64,000 nucleotides of DNA from Chloroflexota bacterium. Lineage in GTDB: Bacteria; Chloroflexota; Anaerolineae; Anaerolineales; Anaerolineaceae. The DNA lies in assembly GCA_029561345.1 (NCBI GenBank), contig JAKQJC010000064.1, forward strand, positions 1-64,000. Reading direction: 5' to 3'. The notes beneath the pieces were generated by a model. It saw only the letters and a program-made list of their open reading frames with translations. It was not told the origin of the DNA and did not search any database. Position numbers and translations under genes: made by a program. Of the stretch, positions 55,356 to 63,977 are shown one piece after another. Every line of letters starts with the position of its first letter. The stretch's first letter is position 1.

Positions 55356-56132
55356 TCATCCCTCCAGATCGCGGTTGAGGGTGTCGCAGATCAGCATATG
55401 GCCAGGGGCGTGGGTGATCATCAGGGGCAGGCGGGCAGACTGGGCCACCGCCTGAGGGGTGACCCCGCAGGCCCAGAACACCGGCACCTCGCCCGGCTGC
55501 ACCGGCACGGCATCGCCGTAATCGGGCCTGAGAACATCGGCAATGCCCAGGGCGGCGGGGTCGCCAATGTGCACGGGCGCGCCGTGCACCTGGGGGTAGC
55601 GCGCGGTGATGGTCACGGCGCGCGGCACCAGGGCGGCGGGAATGGGACGCATGCTCACCACCAGCGGTCCGGCAAAGGGGCCGGCCGGCTGGCAGGCGCG
55701 GTTGGTGCGGAACATGGGCACGTTGCAGCCGCATTCCACGTGGCGCACGGGAATGCCGCCCTCGATGAGGGCCTGTTCAAAGGTGAAGCTGCAGCCCAGC
55801 AAAAAGGCCACAAAATCATCCTGCCAGAGCGCGTTCAGGTCATCCAGCTCGGCAGCCAGCTCGCCGCCGCGGTAAACGCGGTAGCGCGGCAGGTCGGTGC
55901 GCAGGTCTGCGCCCGCGGCCAGGGCCGCCGAAGGGTGGGGGCTGCCGGGCTCGGTCACATCCAGCACGGGGCAGGGGCGCGGGTTGCGGAAGCAGAAACG
56001 GGCAAAATCGAGGGCATCCGCCTGGGGCAGAATGGCCAGGTTGGCCTGCACATGCCCCGGGGCCAGGCCGGCGGTGGGCCTGCGCCAGCCGCCGGAGCGG
56101 ATGAGCAGCCGGGCTTCGGCGCCGGCGTTCAT
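55356..56132 (-). CDS. DUF1445/D-glutamate-cyclase-like hydro-lyase
   Basis: A 258-residue protein of the UPF0317/DUF1445 family. The phrases GHVQANLAILP, LLGCSFTFEQAL, VECGCNVPMFRTN, HIGDPAALGI and FWACGVTPQAVA are typical. Family members are called putative hydro-lyases, and a mammalian relative works as D-glutamate cyclase. It overlaps the M23-like gene by four bases, suggesting coupled translation. Confidence 0.85.
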   Translation of the reverse strand: MNAGAEARLLIRSGGWRRPTAGLAPGHVQANLAILPQADALDFARFCFRNPRPCPVLDVTEPGSPHPSAALAAGADLRTDLPRYRVYRGGELAAELDDLNALWQDDFVAFLLGCSFTFEQALIEGGIPVRHVECGCNVPMFRTNRACQPAGPFAGPLVVSMRPIPAALVPRAVTITARYPQVHGAPVHIGDPAALGIADVLRPDYGDAVPVQPGEVPVFWACGVTPQAVAQSARLPLMITHAPGHMLICDTLNRDLEG

Positions 56133-56686
56133 GCTTCGGGGTCTTCCAGGGCGCCAAAATAGGGCGTGGGGTCCTGCAGGTTGGCCGGGCGCTCGCCCGC
56201 AAAGAAATTGCCGCCCAGGTAATGCCGGCTGGGACAGGGGCGCGAGCTGTAGCGCTCAAAATGCAGCATGGCCGGGCAGCCGGTGGTTTTGAGGCGCTGG
56301 ATGTAGAGCGGCGAAGAGGAATCGATCAGGCTGAGGTTGAGCACCTCGCCCACATGTCCGATCTGCTGCCCGGCCTGCACCCGCTGGCCGGGGGTCACGC
56401 AGGTGTCGGCCATTTCGGCGTAGCGCGAAACCGAGCCATCGGCATGTTCCAGCAGCACGCTCCAGGTGACGTTCCAGTAGGGAATGAGATCCGGGCCGGT
56501 AAAGCGGCTCACCTCCAGCACCAGTCCGGCCTCGGCGGCCAGCACCGGCTCGCCCTGCCCGGCGTAAAGATCCACCCCGGCATGGCGGCGGTCGCGGCGG
56601 TCTTCCCAGAAGGAGCCGGCGGCCGGGCTGCGCGGAATGCGGCGGTTTTGGGCGTTGGGGATGGGCCAGAATTCAGGTTTGGACAT
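56129..56686 (-). CDS. M23-type peptidase fold, catalytic residues lost
   Basis: A 185-residue LytM/M23-like protein. The zinc ligands are in place: His35 and Asp39 (RRHAGVDLYA) and His142 (MLHFER). The two catalytic histidines of active M23 enzymes are replaced: the usual YAHL is YAEM (Glu91), and the usual HLHF is MLHF (Met140). It may therefore bind peptidoglycan or another ligand without cutting it. No signal peptide is visible. ATG at 56686 has AAAGG upstream. It overlaps the DUF1445 gene by four bases. Confidence 0.75.
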   Translation of the reverse strand: MSKPEFWPIPNAQNRRIPRSPAAGSFWEDRRDRRHAGVDLYAGQGEPVLAAEAGLVLEVSRFTGPDLIPYWNVTWSVLLEHADGSVSRYAEMADTCVTPGQRVQAGQQIGHVGEVLNLSLIDSSSPLYIQRLKTTGCPAMLHFERYSSRPCPSRHYLGGNFFAGERPANLQDPTPYFGALEDPEA

Positions 56687-56835
56687 AAACGGACCTTTCG
56701 CAAGAAGAATGAAGGACAATCAGCATGGGCATTATACCCGCAAAGCCGCTTTTCAGGCACGGCTTTTCCAGCACCGAAGGGCAAAGCAAGAAGAAAGTCA
56801 CGGCTCAGACTGACAATCAAATTGTAAAATAGTAA

Positions 56836-56881
56836 GTATCTGCTCAGGCGGCCGGGCAAACGCCGCTGGCTAAGCAGATAC
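56836..56881 (-). terminator. large hairpin downstream of the RRM gene
   Basis: GTATCTGCT and AGCAGATAC form an outer 9-bp stem, with GCGGC/GCCGC inside; on the minus strand a T-rich run (TTACTATTTTAC) follows. It lies after the smaller hairpin at 56897-56920. Both could end transcription of the RRM gene. Confidence 0.6.
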
Positions 56882-56896
56882 CATTTAATTAATGAA

Positions 56897-56920
56897 GAAT
56901 GCCCTCCGGAGAGGGCATTC
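56897..56920 (-). terminator. hairpin after the RRM gene
   Basis: GAATGCCCTC pairs with GAGGGCATTC around a 4-nt loop, just after the RRM gene stop; the following T content (TTCATTAATT) is moderate. Confidence 0.7.
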
Positions 56921-56941
56921 AACGAAATTTGACCAGTGAGC

Positions 56942-57268
56942 TTAGCGCTGTCCGTAGCCGCCGCCCTGACCGCCGGAGCGGGGGCGATAACCGCCAGTGC
57001 GGGGAGCGCCGCCGCCCTCGCGGGGAGCGCGGGGACGGGCTTCATTCACCACCAGGGGACGGCCCAGCCATTCCTTGCCGTTCAAACCGGCGATGGCAGC
57101 CTGACCCTCCGCGTCATTGGGCATCTCGACGAAGCCGAAACCGCGTGAGCGTTGGGTAGCCTGATCTTTGATGATGGCGACGGATGCGACCTGGCCGAAG
57201 GCGCCGAATGTCTGGCGCAGACCTTCTTCATCTGCCTTGAACGAAATATTGCCGACGTAAATATTCAT
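56942..57268 (-). CDS. small RRM RNA-binding protein with Gly/Arg tail
   Basis: A 108-residue protein: one RRM (1-80) with RNP2 IYVGNI (3-8) and RNP1 RGFGFVEM (42-49), then a Gly/Arg/Pro-rich tail (81-108) with RGG-like pieces. This is the Rbp type found in cyanobacteria and Chloroflexota; such proteins bind single-stranded RNA and are often cold-induced. ATG at 57268 begins at the RRM itself. The leader to 57410 is long and AT-rich, which would fit cold control. Confidence 0.9.
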   Translation of the reverse strand: MNIYVGNISFKADEEGLRQTFGAFGQVASVAIIKDQATQRSRGFGFVEMPNDAEGQAAIAGLNGKEWLGRPLVVNEARPRAPREGGGAPRTGGYRPRSGGQGGGYGQR

Positions 57269-57434
57269 TTCATTCCTCTTCAAAAATAGAAACCAAACGG
57301 TGGATCGAACGGCCCCACCCTCACTCCTGCGAACGCTATCAAGGCAGAACAGGCTGAACTGGCTGACGGACAACCTTCGATGACACCAACGACAAAATAA
57401 TTATACACAAAAATAAAAAAAAACGCAAATGAAA

Positions 57435-57462
57435 GGGGCTGGTTTTATCAAAAACCAGCCCC
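57435..57462 (-). terminator. intrinsic terminator of the ferritin gene
   Basis: GGGGCTGGTTTT pairs with AAAACCAGCCCC around a 4-nt loop; on the minus strand a T-rich run (TTTCATTTGCG, then a long T-run) follows. Confidence 0.85.
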
Positions 57463-57481
57463 AGGCAAGGGATTTGCGGCA

Positions 57482-57988
57482 TTAATCGTGTGAAAGATAG
57501 GCTTCGAGCATAATGATGTTCTTATCGCCGGCGGTCTGGGCCACTTTGAGCAGGTTTTCCATGGTTGAAACTTCCTCAAGCTGCTCGGTGACAAACCAGC
57601 GCAGGAAATCCTGGGCCAGGTAGTCCTTCTGTTCAACGGCCAGGGTCATCAGGTCGTTGATACGGCGGGTCACTTCCCATTCCCAATCGAGGGAGGCCTG
57701 CACAGCTTCAATCACGCTGGTGAAATCGTGCTTGGGGGCGGGGATGATGGGAATCTGCAGCTTGCCGCCGGTTTCCGAAAGATAGTGGACAAATTTCATC
57801 GCATGTTCGCGTTCTTCATCGCCCTGCTTGAAAAACATTTTGGCCAGTTTCTTGAGGGCCAGGCTTTCAAAGTAAACCGCAATGGCGGTGTATTGGTGGG
57901 AGGCCTGCAATTCGTGTCCGATCTGATCGCTGATGGCGGCAGCCAGTTCAGTGCTGATCAGCGTGCTGTTCTCATATTTTTTACCCAT
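57482..57988 (-). CDS. bacterial ferritin (FtnA type)
   Basis: A 168-residue four-helix ferritin. Ferroxidase residues are visible in GHELQASHQYTAIAVYFES (Glu, Tyr), GDEEREHAMKF (Glu, His) and FVTEQLEEVSTM (Glu). It oxidises and stores iron inside a 24-mer shell. No haem-binding Met is evident, so it is not a bacterioferritin. AAGGAG precedes the ATG. A TAAT-rich stretch with inverted GATAATCT arms at 58035-58069 lies upstream and may be an iron-regulator site. Confidence 0.9.
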   Translation of the reverse strand: MGKKYENSTLISTELAAAISDQIGHELQASHQYTAIAVYFESLALKKLAKMFFKQGDEEREHAMKFVHYLSETGGKLQIPIIPAPKHDFTSVIEAVQASLDWEWEVTRRINDLMTLAVEQKDYLAQDFLRWFVTEQLEEVSTMENLLKVAQTAGDKNIIMLEAYLSHD

Positions 57989-58034
57989 GGTCGTTTCTCC
58001 TTGTTTCTTTCTGAAATCACATTTTTTGATCTGT

Positions 58035-58069
58035 GATAGAATAATCTATACCATTATTATCAGATTATC
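58035..58069. promoter_or_regulatory. possible iron-regulator site
   Basis: Between the divergent ferritin and yjbQ genes, AATAATCT and its inverse AGATTATC stand 14 bases apart around a TAT-rich core with further ATTATC/GATAAT pieces. It resembles Fur-type GATAAT boxes, but the spacing is not classical. Confidence 0.35.
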
Positions 58070-58124
58070 GTGTTAGATTTGCATTAATATTTTCAGATCA
58101 TTTTCATCCAATTTCGGAGGGCCG

Positions 58125-58544
58125 ATGAAAAGCATTCGCAAAGAACTCTGGTTCAACATTCCGGCGCGGCGCGGGTTCATCAACATCACCAAAGAAGTGC
58201 AGGATACCCTGCGCGCCAGCGGCATCTGCGAGGGGCTGGTGCTGGTGAACGCCATGCACATCACCGCCTCGGTGTTTATTAATGACGATGAACCGGGCCT
58301 GCATCAGGATTATGACCGCTGGCTCGAAAAGCTGGCCCCCCACCATCCGGTGGACCATTACCAGCACAACCTCACCGGAGAAGATAACGCCGATGCGCAT
58401 CTCAAACGTCAGGTGATGGGCCGCGAGGTGGTGGTGGCGGTCACCGAAGGTCGGCTCGATTTTGGCCCCTGGGAGCAAATTTTTTACGGCGAATTCGACG
58501 GCGGGCGCCCCAAGCGGGTGCTGATCAAAATCATAGGAGAATAA
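58125..58544 (+). CDS. yjbQ: YjbQ family protein (UPF0047)
   Basis: A 139-residue protein of the YjbQ/UPF0047 family, linked in E. coli to secondary thiamin phosphate synthase activity. Conserved phrases: [29 protein letters not shown] and [18 protein letters not shown] is 4 bases before the ATG. The next gene (threonine aldolase) begins four bases after it, so they are cotranscribed. Confidence 0.9.
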   Translation: MKSIRKELWFNIPARRGFINITKEVQDTLRASGICEGLVLVNAMHITASVFINDDEPGLHQDYDRWLEKLAPHHPVDHYQHNLTGEDNADAHLKRQVMGREVVVAVTEGRLDFGPWEQIFYGEFDGGRPKRVLIKIIGE

Positions 58545-58547
58545 GGC

Positions 58548-59585
58548 ATGAATATCATCGATTTGCGTTCAGATACGGTCACCCACCCCACGCCGGCCAT
58601 GCGCAAAGCCATGGCCGAGGCTGAACTGGGCGATGACGTGTTCGGCGAAGACCCCACCATCAACCGCCTGCAGGAACTGGCGGCAGCCCGGCTGGGCAAG
58701 GAAGCCGGTCTGCTGGTGCCTTCAGGCACCATGGGCAACCTGGCCGCCGTGCTCACCCACTGCGGGCGGGGCGATGAGGTGATCATGGGCCATTCGGGCC
58801 ACACCTTCATCTATGAAGCCGGAGGCATTTCGGCACTGGGCGGCGTGCATCCCTTCACCCTGCCCAACCAGCCCGACGGCACCCTTAAACTGGAAGATAT
58901 TCAGGACGCCATCCGCACCGAAAACGTGCATTTTCCCACCTCGCGCCTGGTGATCCTTGAAAACACGCAGAACCGCTGCGGCGGCGTGCCGCTGACGGCG
59001 GCCTACACCCGCCAGGTGGCCGACCTGGCCCACGCCCATGATATGAAGCTGCACCTTGACGGCGCGCGCATTTTCAACGCGGCGGCGGCCCTGGGCGTGC
59101 CGGTGAGCGAACTGACCGCCCCGGCCGATTCGATCACCTTCTGCCTCAGCAAGGGGCTGTGCGCGCCGGTGGGCAGCGTGCTGTGCGGCAGCAAAGAATT
59201 CATTGCCCGGGCGCGGCGCATCCGCAAGCAGTTGGGCGGCGGCATGCGCCAGGCGGGCGTGCTGGCGGCGGCAGGCATTGTGGCCCTTGAGCAGATGACG
59301 GATCGTCTGGTGGAAGATCACCAGCGGGCGCGCCGCCTGGCTGAGCTGCTGGCGCAAATTCCGGGCATGGCCCTGCAGGCGGGCAGCCCGGCCTCCAATA
59401 TGATCTTCTGTTATTTGACCGATGCGGTGAAGCTGGAAGCGCAAACGGTGGCGCAGCGGGCAGCCGAACAGGGGGTGAAGATCGGCCTGAACGGCACGCG
59501 CGGCTTCCGCATTGTGCTGCACTATTGGGTTGACGACGCGGCTGTGGAGCGCACCGCCGCCGTGCTGCGCCAGGTGCTGGCCTGA
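58548..59585 (+). CDS. low-specificity L-threonine aldolase
   Basis: A 345-residue fold-type I PLP enzyme. It splits L-threonine (or allo-threonine) to glycine and acetaldehyde. Landmarks: DLRSDTVTHPTPAMRKAM, GDDVFGEDP, ENTQNRCGG, LHLDGARIFNAA, and the PLP lysine in CLSKGLCAPVGS. It lies four bases after yjbQ and eleven bases before the DUF4157 gene. The operon order suggests a housekeeping unit that the DUF4157 gene joined. Confidence 0.93.
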   Translation: MNIIDLRSDTVTHPTPAMRKAMAEAELGDDVFGEDPTINRLQELAAARLGKEAGLLVPSGTMGNLAAVLTHCGRGDEVIMGHSGHTFIYEAGGISALGGVHPFTLPNQPDGTLKLEDIQDAIRTENVHFPTSRLVILENTQNRCGGVPLTAAYTRQVADLAHAHDMKLHLDGARIFNAAAALGVPVSELTAPADSITFCLSKGLCAPVGSVLCGSKEFIARARRIRKQLGGGMRQAGVLAAAGIVALEQMTDRLVEDHQRARRLAELLAQIPGMALQAGSPASNMIFCYLTDAVKLEAQTVAQRAAEQGVKIGLNGTRGFRIVLHYWVDDAAVERTAAVLRQVLA

Positions 59586-59596
59586 AAGGAGACCCC

Positions 59597-60064
59597 ATGA
59601 AATACAAAGGCTCCATTCCCGAAGATGCCGCAGCCCTGCTGATCAGTGTGGGCGTGCCCGAAGAGGCGGTGCGCCTGGCCCTGGTGGAAGAAGGCACCGA
59701 CATGTCCATCAGGGTGACCAAATTTTTCAATTCAGGCGCCACCGTGTTAGGCCGCACCATTTATTTCCGCGAAAGTTATTACGATCCCACCACCCCCGCC
59801 GGGCTGGGGCTGTTGGCCCATGAAGTGATGCACGTCAAACAGACCAAAGAAGCCGGGCTGCTCTTTTTCCCAAAATATGGGATACAGTTTTTGAAATTGT
59901 GGTTTCAGGAAAAGCAGGAAAGGCGCCGCGGGCGCAGCCTGCCGCAGTATTGGGTGCACGACGAGGTGCCGTTTGAGAAGGAGGCCATGGAGGTGGGCCG
60001 GCGGGTGGAGCTGGCCCTGGTTGACCATCCGCGCTTTGGCGGACCGGGGCACACGGCGGTCTGA
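59597..60064 (+). CDS. DUF4157 (eCIS core) putative metalloprotein
   Basis: A 155-residue protein. Residues 40-82 match DUF4157: a strand with ATVLGRTIYF, YYDPTTPAGLGLLAHEVMHVKQ, including the zinc-type motif HEVMH (75-79). DUF4157 is strongly linked to extracellular contractile injection systems (eCIS), where it occurs in cargo proteins, but no sheath, tube or baseplate gene is in the window. AAAGGAG precedes the ATG. The C-terminal 55 residues are charged and unlike known domains. Role unknown; the toxin-like gene 495 bases further on is a possible partner. Confidence 0.75.
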   Translation: MKYKGSIPEDAAALLISVGVPEEAVRLALVEEGTDMSIRVTKFFNSGATVLGRTIYFRESYYDPTTPAGLGLLAHEVMHVKQTKEAGLLFFPKYGIQFLKLWFQEKQERRRGRSLPQYWVHDEVPFEKEAMEVGRRVELALVDHPRFGGPGHTAV

Positions 60065-60086
60065 AACGGTTTTTACGGCAAAGTGC

Positions 60087-60115
60087 TTGACTTTGCCCTT
60101 CGTTTATGTCATACT
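60087..60115 (+). promoter_or_regulatory. promoter of the RNA candidate
   Basis: TTGACT (60087-60092), a 17-bp spacer and CATACT (60110-60115). Transcription would begin near 60122, before the hairpins. Confidence 0.65.
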
Positions 60116-60117
60116 TT

Positions 60118-60285
60118 ACACATACCGGCTTGAGCCGGGCTTCCTCTTGCCATTCTATACATGAGGAGGTGGTGTCTACAATGAATGACAGTTGTTTTAA
60201 ACGCAGCGCTGTGACACTCCTCCTCGGTTCCCGATAGGGTGTCACAGCGCGGGGAGCCGTCCGAAAGGGCGGCTTCTTGCTTTAA
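60118..60285 (+). ncRNA. structured RNA candidate with a leader ORF
   Basis: Three hairpins follow the promoter: CCGGCT/AGCCGG (60125-60138), GCGCTGTGACAC/GTGTCACAGCGC (60206-60217 and 60239-60250, 12 bp) and GCCGTCC-GAAA-GGGCGGC (60256-60273), the last followed by TTCTTGCTTT, terminator-like. The 21-nt loop of the second contains CCTCCTC (60219-60225), a perfect complement of GAGGAGG (60163-60169), the ribosome site of an 18-codon ORF. That pairing could form a pseudoknot-like switch. Not recognised as a known RNA family. Confidence 0.5.
60181..60237 (+). CDS. 18-residue leader peptide candidate
   Basis: ATG at 60181 follows GAGGAGGT with ten bases between. It encodes MNDSCFKRSAVTLLLGSR and stops at TAG 60235-60237, inside the loop of the 12-bp hairpin, so translating ribosomes would open that hairpin's left arm. 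It may be a regulatory upstream ORF rather than a functional peptide. Not tested by homology. Confidence 0.4.
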   Translation: MNDSCFKRSAVTLLLGSR

Positions 60286-60295
60286 AATCCCGCGG

Positions 60296-60412
60296 TTAGA
60301 TTTCTTGGGCTGTTTCTTGGCGCCCTTTGCGGTAAATAAAAAAAGCACAGTTTGAAACTTTTCTTGGCTTTGCCGCAGATTTCACCGCAAAGAACGCGAA
60401 GGGAGAAAAAGG
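60296..60412. repeat. CGCAAAG-type intergenic repeat, copy 2
   Basis: TTGGGCTGTTTCTTGGCG with CCCTTTGCGGTAAA (60305-60337) and, 50 bases on, ACCGCAAAGAACGCGAAGG (60388-60406) reproduce both arms of the element at 49257-49372 in swapped order. The remainder up to 60558 holds no gene. Confidence 0.65.
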
Positions 60413-60558
60413 GATTGCTCAGGCATGGCTTATAAGGCAGCTCAACCATCCTCTGACCAGTTGCGGTTTCAGGTTGCTTTTGGCTTCTGAATGTGCTACA
60501 AATTAAAAGATTCCTTCACAGGCGAAAGCCAAGCAGAAAATTTGACCGAGGTGCGCTG

Positions 60559-62199
60559 ATGAAATCCACCCGCCTGAATATTGCGCATGAAAAGTCCGCC
60601 CACCGCCCGGCGAAACCCGCCCTGACGCCGGTTCAACCCGCTTTCCAGCCCGAAGAAGCGGTCAACCGGCTGCAGGCCGGGTTGGGCCGGCCTGCAGACC
60701 TGCTGAATCTGCAGCAAAGTTACGGCAACCAGGCAGTCAACCAGCTTTTGGCCCGCCAGCCGGCTGCCCGTGCGGCCTCGCCCACCCCCGCGATCAGCAG
60801 CGTCCCGCCCTCTGGAATGAAGATCCAACGCGCCTTTGGCTGGCTGAAAAACCTGTTTGGAAAATCAACCCCCAAAACAGCCCCCCCATCTAACAAGCCG
60901 GACCTGCCAGCCAAACCCACCACCCCGGCGCCCACGCCGACCACCACAGCCCCAACAACGACAGCTCCCACGACCACAACCACGCCAACAACCACGGCTC
61001 CCACGACCACCCCCACCACAACCACCGCACCTGCCACGACGACAACGCCAACCGCCCCTTCTACCCCAACAACCACAACAACCCCGCCGACAACGTCAAC
61101 GACGACTCCTACGACCACCCCCACCACCACGCCGACAACCCCACCGACAACAACGACCACGGCCACCCCCACGCCAACCACGACGGCACCTACTCCCACA
61201 ACCACTACCCCCACCACAACCGCCCCGGAGAAGAAAAAAGAAACCCTCGAAGAGGTGCGCAAACGGGCCGGCGATGCCGCGGTTGAATGGTCTGCCAAGC
61301 GCGATGGCGACAGCATTGCCGAGCGCGTCACAGCCCTGAACAACCTGGAAAACGCCCTCAAGGCTCAGCAGGCCATGGAGCCCAAAAACAAGCTGGTGGC
61401 CAAAAGCCTGGTTCAGGTGGCCACCTGGAAGGTCCAGCTTGAAATCATCCAGCGCATCCACGATAAATACGGCATCACCATTCAGAACAAGGCCGGAGTG
61501 AAAGCCATCAAGGGGCAATATACACAGGTGGACGCCACTGTGCTCAACAGCCTGGAAATTCGCGAATGGACCACCCCGGAACTGACCATGGTGGAACAGG
61601 CGCTCAGCAAATATGCCGGTCTGCTGGGACCGGAACGCGCCAAGAAAGGCCTGGCCCCGCAGGGCATCACCACCTTCAGCCGCCTCAAGCAGGGCATTGA
61701 CAAGAACGCCCGCACCGGCGAGCTGGATACCACCACCTGCGGCGAAACCTTTACGAATGCCAAGAACATCTCCATGTTCGATGCGGGCACCAATGTGAGC
61801 GACTTCGCCAAGTTCAAACTCTTCCCCACCCAAAAAGCGAAGGAGAAGGGCTTCCGCGGCACCATCGAACACGAACTTTCACATGCCCTGATCGAAAAGC
61901 TGGAGGTTGAGACGGCCAAGAAAGGTCTGCCCGCCTTCACCACCACCATGAACGATTTCTGGACGAACGCTTCCACGGCCAAATACAGTTCCCGCTCCGA
62001 AGCCCGCAAAAAAGGCGCCGAAGCCCCCATCACCGATTACGGTGCCACCCACGCCCAGGAAGACCTGGCTGAAGCGATGATGTTCTTCTTTGAAGATCCC
62101 AAGAAGCTAAAAAGCCAGTGCCCCAAGCGCTTCAAATTCATCGAAGAAAAAGTTGCCCCGCACCTGGAAACCACCCCCGACGCCTCGGTGATTGTCTGA
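60559..62199 (+). CDS. putative secreted effector: GNQAV motif, Thr/Pro linker, zinc peptidase
   Basis: A 546-residue protein in three parts. (1) N-terminus (1-115) with LQQSYGNQAVNQLLARQ (51-67), the motif shared by DUF4157-type injection-system cargo. (2) A Thr/Pro linker of about 100 residues (119-221), mostly TTT and PTTT repeats. (3) A helical region and a zinc-metallopeptidase domain with HELSH (438-442) and, 60 residues later, QEDLAEAMMF (Glu505 a candidate third ligand). No signal peptide. It resembles a modular toxin delivered by a contractile system. GAGGTG precedes ATG 60559. The next gene, 20 bases on, may be its immunity or chaperone partner. Confidence 0.7.
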   Translation: MKSTRLNIAHEKSAHRPAKPALTPVQPAFQPEEAVNRLQAGLGRPADLLNLQQSYGNQAVNQLLARQPAARAASPTPAISSVPPSGMKIQRAFGWLKNLFGKSTPKTAPPSNKPDLPAKPTTPAPTPTTTAPTTTAPTTTTTPTTTAPTTTPTTTTAPATTTTPTAPSTPTTTTTPPTTSTTTPTTTPTTTPTTPPTTTTTATPTPTTTAPTPTTTTPTTTAPEKKKETLEEVRKRAGDAAVEWSAKRDGDSIAERVTALNNLENALKAQQAMEPKNKLVAKSLVQVATWKVQLEIIQRIHDKYGITIQNKAGVKAIKGQYTQVDATVLNSLEIREWTTPELTMVEQALSKYAGLLGPERAKKGLAPQGITTFSRLKQGIDKNARTGELDTTTCGETFTNAKNISMFDAGTNVSDFAKFKLFPTQKAKEKGFRGTIEHELSHALIEKLEVETAKKGLPAFTTTMNDFWTNASTAKYSSRSEARKKGAEAPITDYGATHAQEDLAEAMMFFFEDPKKLKSQCPKRFKFIEEKVAPHLETTPDASVIV

Positions 62200-62219
62200 T
62201 ATGAATGGAGATGTGACGC

Positions 62220-62672
62220 ATGAAACAAACCCCCGAAAGTGCCTTATCCACCTGGAAATCTTATTTGGGCCTGAGCGAGGCGGAGATTCGCCAGCGTTTT
62301 CCGATGGATGAATGCCATGTTCAGCGCGACGGCTTCTACGGCAACCTGAAAAATCTCACCGTGATCTACAACCCGGAAACCTGCCCCGGTATTTTCTACC
62401 TCAAAAATGACACCTGCCTGCTGTTTTACAGGCAGGCTGACGAAGATCCCGACGGCATGGCCCTGGCCGATATTACACCTCTGCTGGGTGAACCGGCCGC
62501 CGACCTGACCTCGCGCGCGGGCAAGCAAAGCACCCTCTATGTTTACCCTGCGCAGGGCGTGGCCCTGTCCACCCGCGACGGCGCGGTGGAATTTCTTGAA
62601 ATCTTTGCCCCCCTCACCCTCAAAGACTATCTCACCCGTTTTTACCGCAAGCCGGGGCCTTTCATCCGCTGA
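62220..62672 (+). CDS. small partner protein of the putative effector
   Basis: A 150-residue soluble protein with no recognised domain. It has an aromatic/charged composition (for example WKSYLGLSEAEIRQRFP, FYLKNDTCLLFYRQADEDPDG). It begins 20 bases after the effector ends with GGAG before its ATG, so it is surely cotranscribed. Immunity protein or secretion chaperone are the likely roles by position only. Confidence 0.5.
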   Translation: MKQTPESALSTWKSYLGLSEAEIRQRFPMDECHVQRDGFYGNLKNLTVIYNPETCPGIFYLKNDTCLLFYRQADEDPDGMALADITPLLGEPAADLTSRAGKQSTLYVYPAQGVALSTRDGAVEFLEIFAPLTLKDYLTRFYRKPGPFIR

Positions 62673-62698
62673 AATGGCCCGGCGTCCGCAGCCAAATC

Positions 62699-62778
62699 AA
62701 AAACACCCCGTGCGGTTAATTTCCTGATCAAAAACCGAGAAAATCCAGGAAGGATTCAAATGTGACCTTGTCAAGGCA
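62699..62778 (+). repeat. structured intergenic repeat, copy D (tail)
   Basis: From CACCCCGTGCGGTTAAT through GAAGGATTCAAATGTGACC to TTGTCAAGG it aligns with copy B's tail (25619-25690) over about 75 bases; the hairpin part is missing. Confidence 0.7.
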
Positions 62779-62794
62779 GTTACTAAAAATGGAC

Positions 62795-63880
<1,086 letters not shown>

Positions 63881-63947
63881 GGGGGGTCCTTTCTGTGCAA
63901 TGGATGGCGCGCCGCCGCCAGCCGTCACCTAACCGCTCGCTTAAGAG

Positions 63948-63977
63948 TCAGGCGGACGATGGTGATCGTCCGCCTGA
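63948..63977. terminator. hairpin near the window end
   Basis: TCAGGCGGACGAT pairs with ATCGTCCGCCTGA around a 4-nt loop. It lies upstream of pfkA and may end a gene that lies beyond the window; the T-run is weak on both strands. Confidence 0.55.

Noticed and set aside
60118..60285. tRNA or tmRNA
   Set aside because: No cloverleaf, no TTCGA loop and no CCA end.
60720..61361. Val-rich minus-strand frame of 213 residues
   Set aside because: It is the antisense reading of the Thr/Pro linker.
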